Source: Nephrocerus scutellatus
Lineage: Eukaryota > Arthropoda > Insecta > Diptera > Pipunculidae
NCBI GenBank assembly: GCA_947095585.1
Contig: OX352761.1
Coordinates: forward strand, 130,230,277 to 130,294,276
DNA: 64,000 bases
Direction of reading: 5' to 3'
Of the stretch, positions 35,395 to 47,270 are shown piece by piece (the stretch's first letter is position 1; every line of letters starts with the position of its first letter). The notes below the pieces were generated by a model that saw only the letters and a list, made by a program, of their open reading frames with translations, was not told where the DNA came from and searched no databases. The translations under genes and the position numbers were made by a program.

Positions 35395-36535
35395 CTGTCT
35401 GCAGAGGAACGCCACAAGGTGGTGTCCGGTCACCCCTTCTTAGCGGTGAATGAGCTGCTGTTATGCCTAAGAGGTGAGGACTGTAGAGTAATCGCATATG
35501 CGGATGACGTTACTATCGCCGTCTCAGGAAAGTACCCGAATACCTTAAAGGAACTCCTGCAAAATGCTTTCAATAAGCTAACTTGCTGGGCAGATCGCTG
35601 TGGTTTAGGGGTAAATCCTCACAAAACTTAGTTTGTCCTATTCACTAGGAAATATAAAGTTTCACATATCAACCCTCCTTCTATAAAAGGTATAAGCTTA
35701 ACATTCTCTGATAAAGCCAGGTATTTGGGTCTTATTCTGTACAGGAAGCTAAGCTGGAAACCAAACATAAAGGAAAGAGTTCGTAAAGCAAAAACGCCAT
35801 TGGTACCCCATTCAACCCCATATAACTCTTTGGCTATATAAAGCGGTTATAAGACCTAATTTTCTATTTCGGTGTTACTGTATGGTAAACTGCCTTAAAT
35901 AAGAAATTAAATCTAGACAAATTAGGCAAAGTCCAAAGATAAGCCAGTCTATGTATGAGCTGAGCACTTCGTACAATTCCCTCCGCCACACTAGACAGTG
36001 CTTTCCAGGCTGAGATTATGGCGATCAGTGAAGCCTTATCTTGGCTGAAGAGAAACGTCATATCCGCTAAGGATGTCCGTATATACTCGGATAGCCAACC
36101 TGCACTGAAATCCTTGGAGTCAGTGTCTACAAACTCAATTCGTCTATCACGGAGATGGCGGAGCAGTTCAATGTCCACCTGCCGGGGCACAGAGACATTC
36201 CGGGTAACTGCATGACTGACGAACTCGCCAAACTTCTGCAGAAGCTGTAGGGATGAGGACGAGGAGGAGGAGGAGGAGACCATCGTCCATCTTCTCTATA
36301 CTTGTCCAGCCCTTTCCCAAAAACGTAAACTATATAGGGTAGCTTTCTTCTACAACGACATTAATGATCTCGTCAGCATTGACAATGGTAGTCTCCTACG
36401 CTTCATACGAAGCTCTAATTGGTTCAACGAGTAGGTGGATGGAATTTTTCCTAATCCGTGTGATATTACAATGGACTATTACTGGTCTAAGTGTTTCGGT
36501 TTCAATGACAGCCACCTTAACCTAACCTACATTGC
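35395..36535 (+). mobile_element. RNase H-bearing LINE remnant, copy C
   Basis: Runs from reverse-transcriptase motif B (RGTPQGG near 35405) through AVNELLLCLRGEDC, the catalytic box YADDVTIAV (35493-35519) and the thumb NKLTCWADRCGLGVNPHKT. Then come the middle of RNase H (AEIMAISEALSWL, VRIYSDSQPALKSLES, 36010-36125), the tail 'EETIVHLLYTCPALSQKRK' and LLRFIRSSNWF. The 3' end is 'ccaccttaacctaacctac'. The first RNase H strand (YTDGSK, present in copies A and B) is deleted, and the join lies near 35990. Its 3' end aligns with copy A. Confidence 0.85.
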
Positions 36536-36689
36536 ATCTACAAGATTTCACTTCGCTGTCAAAGAAGTGCGTGGAAAATCAAAATTTTTTAATTTAGTTG
36601 CTTCCGCTCTCCAAATATGAACTATTTAAATCCTAACATCAAACAAGTAAACTTTGTCGTACACTGAGATGCTGAAAATAATATTCACT

Positions 36690-36870
36690 TTTACATGCGT
36701 CACACGCGCTAAACACGACTCGCGACGCACGTTACACGCGGGATATAAGAAATACCCCATGAGACTGAGCTGCTCACAAAATTTCATCGCTCTAGGTCGT
36801 GTGAAAGCTGGTTAAAAAGAACCTCAAAGTAGTCGAAACAAACGGACAAACAGGGGTCAACTTAAATAAA
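36690..36870 (+). repeat. Diverged copy of the 15 kb tandem-repeat unit
   Basis: Shares 'cacaaaatttcatc', 'gctctaggtcgtgtg', 'gctggttaaaaa' and 'acctcaaa.tagtcgaaac' with the units at 15066-15385. Present once here. Confidence 0.65.
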
Positions 36871-37907
36871 AGTTTTGTAAAAAATGGCTAAACAAATAAG
36901 ACGAACGCGTAGAATAATTCCACGAATCGGAAACAAAAGATGTCGAATTTCACTCTGGTATCAGATGACGAACGTAGCCGATGTCTCCGGTTCGAGGTTT
37001 TAAATATCTGAGATTATTGCACACACAAATGAAATGACAATTCATAATAGGAGTATATTACTGTAAAGCAAATGACAGTAAGTAATATGTGCCCTTCCAC
37101 TCCAATTGAGTTGAAAGTCAGTAAGTCAGTCAGACGAGCTATCTTATGTTTCAAAATTAAGTTGCACTTGGTTGCCGGAGGCATCCGTGAACCGCTAAAC
37201 TCTATTAAAGTCGTCTGCAGTGCTACTGCAAGTTTGCAAGTTCATCGACTGTTGATAACGATATTAGCAGTAGCAAATATAATGGCGGCTGTCTACAACG
37301 ATGACAACACATCAAGTAATGGAGACTAAGAGAGCTAATTAACTGTCGTCGGGGGTCTCTGCGGTTGCAGTTGCAATTCCAGTTGATTTTGTTAATAAAA
37401 CTTTCTGCTATTATTGGAGTCACCGCGTAATAATGTATAACTTACCATGAAAAGTCGCAGATATGCGGTACATACATTTATGATCATGAATGTTCAAGCT
37501 GGAATGGTGATTGTTGTAATTGCAAACAACGACAAATCTGTTAGATTTAAAAAATCACTTGTTACTCGTTAAGATCTTTATTGAAAAAATTAAGTTTCCA
37601 GTTAATTGCTCGATGAGCAGTTTCCAGTTAATTGCTCGATGAGCTGCTTTAAGATTTTTGTCGACCATAAGTGAATTAGTAGTTTTAGTTGCGTAAAGCG
37701 ATGATATTTTAAATACAGTCCCGCTAATATTTCTGAATCAAAAGAAACATTTATAGTCTATATCACTTATTTTATATAATACACCTTATTTACATAAAAT
37801 GTAACTTCGACCGGCTAGTACGCCAACAATTAAGGGATCATTTATCGCAAGAAGTGGAAGCAATCAGCAGCTTACTGTCGACAACCATCCAAGAACATTA
37901 GAAGTTT
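36871..37907. other. No supported gene
   Basis: 37070-37420 is less AT-rich and holds an 85-codon plus frame (37072-37329) without a motif. A perfect 26 bp tandem duplication lies at 37593-37644. Confidence 0.3.
37593..37644. repeat. Perfect 26 bp tandem duplication
   Basis: 'agtttccagttaattgctcg' + 'atgagc' occurs twice without a mismatch at 37593-37618 and 37619-37644. Confidence 0.95.
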
Positions 37908-38335
37908 GTGAAAAATGTTTTTACATCTGGAACGGAAAGTATTGTTGGTATAAGCCAGGCAAGACACAGCAAGTGGCTTACCGAAAATACCTGGAGGCGG
38001 TTTAAATATCGTAAGCTACTTAAAGTTCGTATTCTAGATACCCCAGCAGCTGCTAGGATCGAGCTAGAGTCCCTGTATCTAAGCAAAATGAGAGAAGTGC
38101 AGCGTAGTGTAAGACGTGACAAACGTAATTATATTAACAACCTCGCCTCAGAAGCAGAGGAAGCAGCGAGCAGGTACGATAGCAGAACCGTTTACAGAAT
38201 CACCAAAGAGCTGACAGGTAGTCACCGCTCTAGCCAACATCCGGTGAAAGGCCCAGATGATGCCGTACTCGTTTCAGGTGAGGATCAGCTCAAGCGATGG
38301 AAGGAGCATTTCCCTACGGTCCTTAACCGTGTATT
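37908..38335 (+). mobile_element. RTE-like LINE fragment, linker between endonuclease and RT
   Basis: An unbroken frame reads ...SKMREVQRSVRRDKRNYINN, LASEAEEAASRYDSRTVYRI and TKELTGS, then DQLKRWKEHFPTVLNR. This basic, helical linker with 'RTVYRITKELTG' and 'RWKEHFxxVLNR' lies upstream of the reverse transcriptase in RTE-like LINEs. The next expected part is absent: the sequence joins a minus-strand endonuclease at about 38340. Confidence 0.8.
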
Positions 38336-38339
38336 TTGC

Positions 38340-39255
38340 GGTCTATCTTGTTGCGAGTGGCTCCATCAGGAGATACCCAGGTGGCTTTGTGGATATTTTT
38401 ACACGCAAACCTTGTACTCGCAAAGACCAAATTATTGCTTGCTGTCATCTCTATGACTTGTTGTCCATTGTCATTATAGTGTTCTCGTGTAAGCTATGGG
38501 TTCCAATGTACTGCCTGAACACTGGCTCCCTACCTATTTTGGCATTCATATCCGCCAGAATGATTTTTACGTCATTCTGAGGACAGTTCAGTTCAGAGTT
38601 CCAGTTCGACTGATTCAAATAATTCTTCTTTTTCATCATCTGGGGTATCCTCTGTAGGTGCGTGAACGTTTATGAGGCTTATGTTTCTAAATCTTCGCCG
38701 CAAGCGATGGGTGCATAGCCGTTCATTTATTGCTTTAAAGCCGATAACGGTGTGTTTCATTCTTTTGCTGACAAGAAACCCCACCCCGAGCATATGATGT
38801 CTCACATGACAGCTTTAATATATGTCATCTTCTGATTTTTGTAAGACACCATTCCCCGTCCACCACATCACTTGAACTGCTCTTACTTTATACAGTGAGC
38901 GTACGTTTTATGAGAAAATTCTTATATCGTTTAGCCGTTTTTATTGCCGTGGTCGTCGTCGTCGTTTATCAGTGTATCCGAGGCTTATTTAGGGTTCCGT
39001 AATATGGGTTTTTTACGGGCGACGTTATTGGCCTCGCGCCAACCTTACATTGAAGGGACTAGCCCGATCATTTCGCTTTTTCTGTACTGGAGGAAAAGTA
39101 CCAGCGGCCACCACGTGGAGGTTTGATCGCACTTCCACCCGTCAGAGATAGTTGCGGCCACATGCGTTTCTGAAGCATTTTGTGTTATTCGCCCTACTCT
39201 GCTGATGGCTGACCGCCATCTCCGTTGCTTGTCCACATCTAAATTCGCAATTTAC
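38340..39255 (-). mobile_element. RTE-like LINE 5' region and endonuclease
   Basis: On the minus strand from 39255: 5' region shared with 23.1-22.8 kb, then endonuclease pieces LGVGFLVSKRMKHTVIGF and ISLINVHAPTEDTPDDEKEE (38790-38600), VKIILADMNAKIGRE (38580-38540) and a short part of the HKATW region near 38390. It meets the plus-strand linker fragment tail to tail at 38335-38345. Confidence 0.8.
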
Positions 39256-41084
39256 TTTAATGTGGACGTCCAAAGTAAAATATCCACCTATGCAATCTTT
39301 CCTAAGTATGATTACTGTATGTTCTGCATCTTCTGTCATGTATAACAGCACAAGATGTGTTGACCTAAAAAACAATATCTTTAAACCGGGATAGTTTATC
39401 CGAAATGACAAACACAAGCGCTGAGACTATTGCTGCCATCATTTAACATCAGATCGAAATGCTGATTAAAAAAGAAAGCAAAATAACTTAGAGTGAAGAA
39501 AATAAACGGATCACCAAAGTGGAACATATTATGTACGTATTTAAGTCTCATGTCGAAAGAACTCAGTCAACCGTAACTAAGAATCAACAAAGGAATCGGA
39601 ACGGAAAAGTTTTTGGTATCCGGCCAAAGACATATTACGGTAGTTGATTTCAAGTTTTTTAATTACCTCACAACGCATAAATATGATTCGCTGAATAAAC
39701 TTGATGACCATCAGTTGTGAAGATGGATGTCTTGGTGCCACTTTGTCTGCTGATGTCTGTTACACCAAGGTTCTCAATTTTGTTTTGTGATTTTTTTTAT
39801 ATTTTACCTATCCCCGCCTTTACTTATGTATGTTGTTGGGAGTAATAAACATTTTTGTTTAGAGCTTACTTAATTGCGTTTTTTATTATTTTCTGCAAAT
39901 GGCTACTTATGAATGAATGAACTAAGAGTTGTACTCCCCATTCTTGTAAAAACCGTTAAGGTACATTGCATAGATCGTCCGCTCAAAATGCAATAATTAC
40001 TAATGTAACTTCTTATTATTTTTTTACCCACTTCCATAGTTATAATGACTGTTATGTTCCGCTTAATAATATTATAAACCGGTGTTTATCTGAAATGGAA
40101 TTTGATAGCATCGTGACTGTTGTCGCAAAACTTTCAATCATTAAACTGAATTAATTTTAATTTCTATGAATTTATTTAGCGATATAGTGAGGAAGAAAAT
40201 AAGAATAAATTGAAAACTTCACAACTGTCAAACCTATGGGAATTTCCATTAATTTTTGAATTATAATTTAAATAACTATTTATAAACAACATAGCGGTGA
40301 GCGTCTGCTTTGCTTCATCAAAAGAAATTTTCTGCAAAGCTATTTTTCCTGTAATTTATTAGCAATTTCACACCAGATTTTCCAAATTGCAAGTACAGCA
40401 GCAGACAGAAACTATCTTGGCATTCCGTGTATTATGTCGTAATTCTTTGCTAGTCTGGTTTGCAGCTGAGATTTGTAGGGAATGAGAAAACCAGACTTGG
40501 AAATTTAAATTAAGCTAAGAGGGATTGCGGGAGCAGACAATACAAAAACTATTTTACTTTCTGCTGGCCGTTTAGATAGACGATGATTTTATTTGTCAGG
40601 AAAGGAAATGCGCGAAATAATTCTAAGTAAAATAGATACTTAGCCTTGCATAAAGCATTGTACGTATATATTAACTTCACGAACGAATTCGTCGCAACAA
40701 ATTAAAAATGCAAAAATACTTTGCATTAAATAATTATCGCTACTAGCCAGCTGAAACCATTTGGTATTCCAACAAAAAGTAGATAAATTCAAAAAAAATA
40801 AAAGGAAAATAGAACTTTTCTCTACGAAACTGAAATGCCACAAGCTCAACAAACAGTGGGATAAGTGCAACAAGAATCGAAAAAATATAAACAAAAATAA
40901 TTTTCATTACTCAGTACCGTAAAAGGTTCTAAACATCAGTTTAAATTTTTTATTTGAATTATTCTAAAAGAGCGATTTAATTTTATTAGTCAGTTGCATT
41001 CCGATTCGCTTACAATTCAACCGCAATACTTTAGGTACATCAAATACTCACTAGTCTACCTATTCACATTTCATTTACAATGGC
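39256..41084. other. No feature seen
   Basis: AT-rich; frames to 91 codons without motifs. Confidence 0.35.
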
Positions 41085-42770
41085 ATTCCAACTGTCAGCT
41101 CTATAGACAAGGCCAATCTGCCCTCTTCACATTTCGCAGCTTACTCCACGCTACCAGATGGCACATTGTCGCCGCCGGTACTTACAAGAGTCGAATCCTC
41201 TATGGTAAAGATTTACTTTCGTATTCATCATGTGGCTAGAGTATTAAATGATCTCAACCAACATTAATAAATCTGCTGGTCCTGATGGTATTCCCGCTAT
41301 AGTTTTATAGAGGTGGTCTTCAATGTTGGCATTGCCACTGCGCAGACTTTTCTGTTTCTCTTCTTCTGGAGTCGTCCCAAGGAATTGGAAAACAGCCTTT
41401 ATCCAGCCTGTTCCAAAAATGCGAACCATCATCTCTTTCCTCGTCCCGACCAATTGCGCTAACATCCATACCATCAAAGGTCATGGAAATGCTGATCAAC
41501 TGTAAGCTTATGCAATACCTTGAATCACATGAAATCCTTAGCGACCAGCAGTACGGTTTTCGTAGGCAACGTTCTACAGGTGACCTGATGCCTTTGGTGA
41601 ATTTGGTCAAAGCAAAGTTATTGCACTCGATACTTCCAAGGCATTTGAAAGAGTCTGGCAACAAGTTCTTTTGTCGAAAACGAATGCCTACGGAATAAAT
41701 AACACCCTGCTCGATTGGACTAGTAACTACCTTTCAGGATGGTTTAAAATCCAATATTCACCGCATAAACGCAGGTGTTCCCCAAGGCTCTGTTTTGTCT
41801 CCAAGACTCTTTCTCATTTTCATTAACGTACTCATATTCGCTACTTCTTATCCAATCCATTCTTTCACTGACGACAGCACTCTTCGCTTTTCATATGATT
41901 TCACGCTTTCTGCACGCCCCTCTTCATCACAAGTGGAACTTTAACAACAAGGTATGTTAAGCACGTTAAATTCTGACCTTAACAGCATAACAAGGTGGGA
42001 ACTACGTAATAGAATTGAATTTAACGCTTCTAAAACTCAATGCTGTCTTCTATCGTCCAAGCGTAGTTTAAACCCCCAACCTTTATCCATGAATGGATCT
42101 TGTATCAAAGAAACTGAAAAACTCCCAATTCTCGGTATGTAAGTCAACATCCAGCTTCGTTGGAACGACCACGTATTTGCCATCGCCAAAAATGCTGCGA
42201 GATGTTTAGGTTTCCTAAAACGGTGCAAGATGTACTTCACTCCTTCAAGTCTGGCTACTATTTATCCAACACTTGAATACAACTGTATTGTCTGGGCAGG
42301 TGCCCCACAGACCACATTGCAGCTACTAGACAAAATTCAGAACCGCGCGTTAAAACTTATTGGTGACGTAAATATCGCGAAAACAATCAAATCGCTTGAA
42401 CATCGTAGGAATGTTTCCTGCTTGTCACTGTTTTATCGCTTTTTCCACAAGCTTTTTCCACAAGTTCAAAAGAAAGATCCAGATGCATACCACCCATTCT
42501 CACACCCATCCGTAATACCCGTGCCTCAACTCGAGCCCACCTTTAGGCCTATCTTCGGACGTACAAACCAATTCAAAGATTCCTTCTTTAGCCGCACAAT
42601 AGTTATGTGGAATGAATTACCTGATTCCGTGTTTCCACACTTGTATGATCTACAGTCATTTAAGACCCACATGCATAGACATCTCATGTGTTCCTCTCCC
42701 TAATTTCCTATCGCCCACGTTGTGCTAAGCATTATAAGGGTGCAACTCCCTTTAGCGTATGTACATTATA
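41085..42770 (+). mobile_element. CR1-like LINE, reverse transcriptase to 3' end
   Basis: Order of pieces: linker (LTRVESSMV), SAGPDGIPAIVL near 41265-41310, VVPRNWKTAFIQPVPK, MEMLINCKLMQYLESHEILS with DQQYGFRRQRSTGDLM (41483-41590), DTSKAFERVWQQVL, SFTDDSTLR near 41865 (FTDD in place of the usual FADD), ASKTQCCLLSSKR, YPTLEYNCIVWAGAPQTTLQ, then a 157-codon open C-terminus (42230-42703) with ALKLIGDVNIA, FYRFFHK and SFFSRTIVMWNELPDSVFP. The non-coding tail 'gctaagcattataagggtgc' completes it. Several frameshifts and one CAA-to-TAA type stop make it inactive, but it is the least decayed LINE here. The C-terminal motif series fits CR1-type elements. Confidence 0.85.
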
Positions 42771-43710
42771 AACAAAAAAGTAGCCCATCATCGTGCCAAG
42801 TATTAAATTTAGAAATTTCATATTTAGCCGTTTAACAAAAATGTGAAATACTATCCTTCTCTTTCCATTCTTCCTCTCCTAATACGTTTGCGTGAAACGG
42901 ATCCTTGCTACCTTATCATGCTTACCATGCATACCATATGTTAATTTATAATAAAAAATATCAGCAGAAGGCAATTTAAGAAAGTTCAATAATTTGTCTG
43001 AAGTTGAAACCAAAAGAATGTTCAAGAAACTTTCCAAAACCCAGTACAAATAATGTATTTCATCCAAAATACACAACGTTGATTTTTTTGCACATAAAAT
43101 TCGCATGAAATCCAATTGTCGTTTAAACATCCCAGACTACTCGTATATCATGAGGGTAGTTTGTTGTTGTTTGTTATTCTATATCTACTTTTATAAGAAG
43201 ATTTTACTTGCACGGAGGACTCTTCATTTGGCGGTTTTTTAAACTCCTAACTAACAGTAGTTGTTGGACGAGTTGCTCATCAGTATACTGTTTGCTATTT
43301 GTAATTTTTTACCCCTAACTAAAACATTAGAATTTTAAATGAATTTAAAGTTGTTTATCTTGTTGATTGTGTAGTCTTAGTCTTGTTAAATGAATAAGAA
43401 CAAAAATTAAGTGTACTTGGAAAATAAAGACTTAAATTACTTGTAAACTGTTGTCCAATTATGAATGACAAATCATCCTCTAACCTATGTTAGTTTGCAT
43501 ATTAATTAAGTTTAAGTGGTGACCGCATTCATTTGAAGTGTTCTCGTAAATTAAATTTGTATCCTTCTGATTAATTTGATACTGATCTGATGATGATGTG
43601 TTACCATATATCGTGGGACCGTCAATCAAAAATGTTTTCAACAATTTGAAATTTTGTAACTTTGTATAGAACGAATTCATGAATATGCCAAACTGATTTT
43701 TTTTTAGTTT
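42771..43710. other. No feature seen
   Basis: AT-rich; frames to 83 codons without motifs. Confidence 0.35.
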
Positions 43711-43808
43711 GTCGGTGCCGAGGCTCTAGTGTTAGCCACTATATGTGGCACTATACTTAGTATGCGGTTCAAAGTTTGAACCACATAAATAACACCAAAA
43801 ATCTTTTT
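43711..43808 (+). mobile_element. tRNA-derived SINE, copy 3, 5' part
   Basis: Starts 'cggtgccgaggctctagtg' (tRNA-like head), a decayed B box 'ggttcaaagtttgaacc', then 'aacaccaaaaatctttttca', matching the head and the start of the body of the 27.6 kb copy. It stops at the presumed left end of the hAT element. Confidence 0.6.
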
Positions 43809-44963
43809 CAGGGTCTGCCTAATAATCATTAGCTGTGATGGATCAATGCGTCCCGAAAATATTTAAAGTGTTACTGAGACATGTCCATTTTGCTAAGGAA
43901 TGATTTATGTGCTGTGTTGCCAAGTGACAAACAACAGGAACAGGAACAGAAACAGAACAGAAAGCTCTTTATTTCTGTAGTAAAATAACTTTCTTTTTGC
44001 GTTGATCGCTCGACTACACTGTTCTGTTGTCACTTGGTGGCTTAAGTGATATTTTTCACTTTAAGACAATTAAGTACATTGTGTTTATTTCATCAGCACA
44101 GCTTTCTATGTTCTTGCTGTTCATTAATAAAAATAAACCTTATCATTTATTTCTGTTATCATCCTAGTCTTTACCAGAGCTAAATTATTAGTTTGAACTT
44201 TTTTCACTTCAGCATGGCCTTTACGTCTCAACAAAAAGGAAAGAAAAGGAAATATATCGATGAAAGAAGGTTGTTAAATGAAAAATTTACAGATAGTGAA
44301 TCACTTGTGAAGGTTAGTTATATAGTCGCAAAATTAATCGCCAAAAAATAGAAATTCCGTTTGCCGCGTCGGATCTTGGGAAATCTATCGAAAAGGATTT
44401 GAAAAGTAAAGCCGTGGATTTAAATTTTATTCTTTGGCCATCGATGAAATTACTGATGCTACTGATGGCTCAATTTGCCATTTTTGTTAGAGGTATAATG
44501 ACGAATCAAAAGATTTATATGAAGTGAAAAAAACATTAACGCGATTTTCTTTTTGTTGGACTTTTATAAATCATAACTGCACAAGACAAATATCGTACAC
44601 TACAAGGCACGTACATATGTGAACAACTATTTTCAAGAATGAAACACTAAGTGTGAAATAAGAGCCAACATTTAGGATGAACAACTTAAGGACTACCTGG
44701 GAATTGCACCCACATCAATTGAACCAGATATTGACGCATTAGTTTGTCATCCTCAACGCGAAGTATCACATTAATTTTAAGAGTATGTATATTACAATGC
44801 TAAATGAATTCTATGTTCTGTTTTTATTATGTACAAATTCATAAATTAATAAATTTTAAATTACTTACTTAAACATGAAAACTATATATGTTATGTTTTT
44901 TTCGCTCATCAGCCATGTCTTCTTCCAATGTGGCCCAGGGAAACAAAAAGGTTGAACACCCTT
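43809..44963 (+). mobile_element. hAT-type DNA transposon remnant
   Basis: The right end 'ggttgaacaccctt' fits the inverted terminal repeat of hAT/Charlie-like elements (CAGGGGTGTTCAACC), and the left end may be 'cagggtctgcc' at 43809. Subterminal inverted blocks 'ccaagtgacaa' (43921) and 'ttgtcacttgg' (44028) lie inside. The transposase remnant is at 44214-44774. No 8 bp duplication is evident. Confidence 0.6.
44214..44774 (+). pseudogene. hAT transposase remnant (GTF2IRD2/ZBED5-like group)
   Basis: Begins with an ATG and reads MAFTSQQKGKKRKYIDERR, then SLVKVSYIVAKLIAK, SKAVDLNFILW / AQFAIFVRGI, and at the end YICEQLFSRMKH, IRANIxDEQLKDYLGIAPTS and IEPDIDALVCHPQ before TAA. Start, middle and end match the hAT transposases related to vertebrate GTF2IRD2 and ZBED5-type genes, including the C-terminal hAT dimerisation stretch (CEQLFSRMK). 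The family protein is about 600 residues. Here most of the catalytic core and the BED zinc finger are deleted, and stops are frequent. Confidence 0.8.
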
Positions 44964-44979
44964 AATAACTATAATGGTT

Positions 44980-45095
44980 ATAAATTATAGGTACCTTTCA
45001 TTTGTGTGCAAGAATATAAAACACACATCACGAATGTTCGCGAGAATCTAGGCCTTAGACAACAACGATTTGTCACGCCAAATATTATATTTTTG
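44980..45095 (+). mobile_element. tRNA-derived SINE, copy 3, 3' part
   Basis: 'ataaattataggtacc', 'tttcatttgtgtgcaagaat', 'cgcgagaatctaggcctt' and 'gtcacgccaaatattatat' match the last 120 bp of the SINE. It begins just after the hAT end, so with 43711-43808 it forms one SINE interrupted by the hAT element. Confidence 0.75.
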
Positions 45096-46234
45096 CGATT
45101 CTTTTATTTCATTCAATTAAAATCTATAATATAATTACTAACACTTAGTTAGAGTTCTTATATTATTCGTTTGCTACCTGGACTTTTGCCACGGAAATAT
45201 TTTGGAATACAATTTTAGACTCATTTTGGACAACAAATAGAATTCCGAAAATATTTGTTGTGTCCTTCAATTCATTTTGCCTGCAAATTAGGCAAAAAAA
45301 ATGCCAAAGTGGTTAATAAGAATCGTCATTTTCCGTTCAACTCAAAACCTTATACCAGCAACAAATCGCAACAGAAACCTTCGAAATTTGTTTGCATTGA
45401 AAATAGACAATTCTTGTAATAGCTCTGATGCGATGTAACAGAAAATTAAGGTTAGCGGAAACCAAGCGATTGGCGACTGACAGTAGGAAACACAAGCACG
45501 TGGGTGTGGTATGTTAGTATATATGATGTAGAAACAAGTAGAATCATTCTGTTCAGTTCTGTGTATAGAATATTGGAACAAGGCCGGATATCGGCTTCGT
45601 TGGTTGATGTATACTCGTATTTAATCAGGGACATTGCGGGTATAAATCCCTCTAAAACGTGAATGTTCGTGGGGCAATGTGTGTATTATATTAAGGTGAA
45701 AACAATTTTGACACAACTTACATTTTGGGAAAAAAGCATACAACCTCTAATTTAGGTTTACCAAATGGGTGCTTTTCTCTAACTACTTTGACTATTTTTA
45801 TAACGATTGTTTACTAAGGTATACAATCTAACCAAATCGAAATTAGAATTATAAATCTTTATGCGCTGACTTAACATTTCGTCATGTAGAAAATGTTTAT
45901 GCAGTTTTGCAGGGGCTACAAACGATATATTACGACAACTGATATTGAATGTATTGACGAGATAGACTTAATTGATATTTTTTATATAAACTCTATTTTA
46001 AGACACTTTAGGTTATTATAGCTTATTATTATCGATTTCCTACGATTAGGAAGCCTTTATTTTTTCAATGCATAAGAACCCGTAAACCCATAATTGATTC
46101 AACTATATAGTCTATAGAGGAATATAGAGAAATGTATGAACGCATGAAACCATTCGTAAGCAACCTGATAAGTCCCTGTTAGTGTGGTTTCAAACCATGA
46201 AACCAAGCAGAAGATCCCAGTTGCATATATGTCA
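45096..46234. other. No feature seen
   Basis: AT-rich, short frames only. Confidence 0.35.
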
Positions 46235-46560
46235 CTATCTACAGAAACGACATTTAGAAACATAGATACTTTAAGCATGATGCCTGTTCTGAAGAATGGA
46301 CTCTATCAAAGCTTGATAAAGATATCGTTTGAACGTTTCGAAAGATAATCGGCCACAGTTCCGTTGAAAAACTTTAAAGAAGGAGATTTAAATACGAACT
46401 ACACAACCTGTGAAGCGACAACGACCGAGTAAAGAAACTGCTGTGTAGTCGTTAAAGATGGCTATTAAAACATGTAGAGCATATAGAAAATAACGCTCGA
46501 GTCCGAAATCTTGGAGTCCAACCAAGAGGGTCAACGCTGTAAAGGAATATCTATTCTTAG
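46235..46560 (+). mobile_element. RTE-like LINE C-terminal remnant
   Basis: Broken frames give EEWTLSKLDKDI, ERFERKIIGH, RRRFKYELHNLCSDNDRVKK and HVEHIENNARVRNLG. This is the order of the region after the reverse transcriptase in RTE-like LINEs ('ESETWTLSK', 'FERKILR', 'RWxGHVxRM'). It is short, and was missed by frame length alone because every frame is interrupted. Confidence 0.65.
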
Positions 46561-46668
46561 ATGGCACATAAGTGGAGGGTAACCTTCTGACGGCAATAAG
46601 CTGTCACGACTGTCCGAACTGTTGTGCCACCTAAGTAAGTATACAATTTGTGCTTAACCAGTTCAAAG

Positions 46669-46687
46669 TATATATATATATATATAT
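46669..46687. repeat. (TA)n microsatellite
   Basis: About nine TA units that abut the 5' end of the LTR at 46688. Confidence 0.85.
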
Positions 46688-47270
46688 TGTTAGTTCGAAT
46701 CCTAATATAATCGCAATATACATACTGCATACTAAAAATAGGCACTGAATTAGAATTAATAAATTTTTAAGAGCATACTTTTAGGCTGTAAGTTTTATTA
46801 GATTATTTGAAATGTAACGGATTATAAATTTAAATCATTATGTACTGTTCAAAAATGTAGTCAAACCGGTTTGTGCCGTTTGCCCGGTTTGTGTGCAAGT
46901 ACACGATTGTACATGTAGTTTATTTTAGAAGATGACTCATTACATATGAGTATCGTTAGTTTAAATAAGGGAATAAGGCCACAATTTTCTGATATTTTCT
47001 CGATTCTCTGTCTATAAGATTGGAAGTTTCTGGAAACTTTTCAATGAGTATAAAAGGTGGAGTTTCCTGCAGAGCATTCATTAGTTATTTGGAATTGAAC
47101 AAGTCAAGTTGAAAAAGTTCTTGTAAAGAACTACTGCTAGCACCTAAGGGAAGTAAAATACAAGTGTTCTTGTAATAACTTGTATCGTTTTTACTGTTAT
47201 TTGTAACAAGCTTGTGTTGTGTTTTATTTGCAAATTCCTTTACGAACTCGAAAACCTAAATTTCGTAACA
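46688..47270 (+). mobile_element. LTR (family copy 2) with promoter
   Basis: Begins TGTTAG and ends TTTCGTAACA. Matches copy 1 at both ends and copy 3 through its middle. Compared with copy 1 it lacks about 35 bp near the start (between TGTTA and TTCGAATCC). It keeps the centre that copy 1 lost, including a TATA box. No matching duplication is seen at its edges (tatat and gtgta), and no internal retroelement sequence adjoins it, so it is probably a solo LTR. Confidence 0.75.
47049..47056 (+). promoter_or_regulatory. TATA box in LTR
   Basis: TATAAAAG sits mid-LTR. An initiator-like 'gcattcattagtt' is about 30 bp downstream, as expected for an LTR promoter. Confidence 0.6.

Noticed and set aside
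37908..39255. Twin-priming inversion of one LINE
   Set aside because: Twin priming joins 5' ends head to head; here the fragments meet tail to tail.
32899..47270. The two plus-strand LTRs as the ends of one retrotransposon
   Set aside because: The copies differ by large indels, the first has its own 4 bp duplication on both sides, and nothing between them resembles gag or pol.
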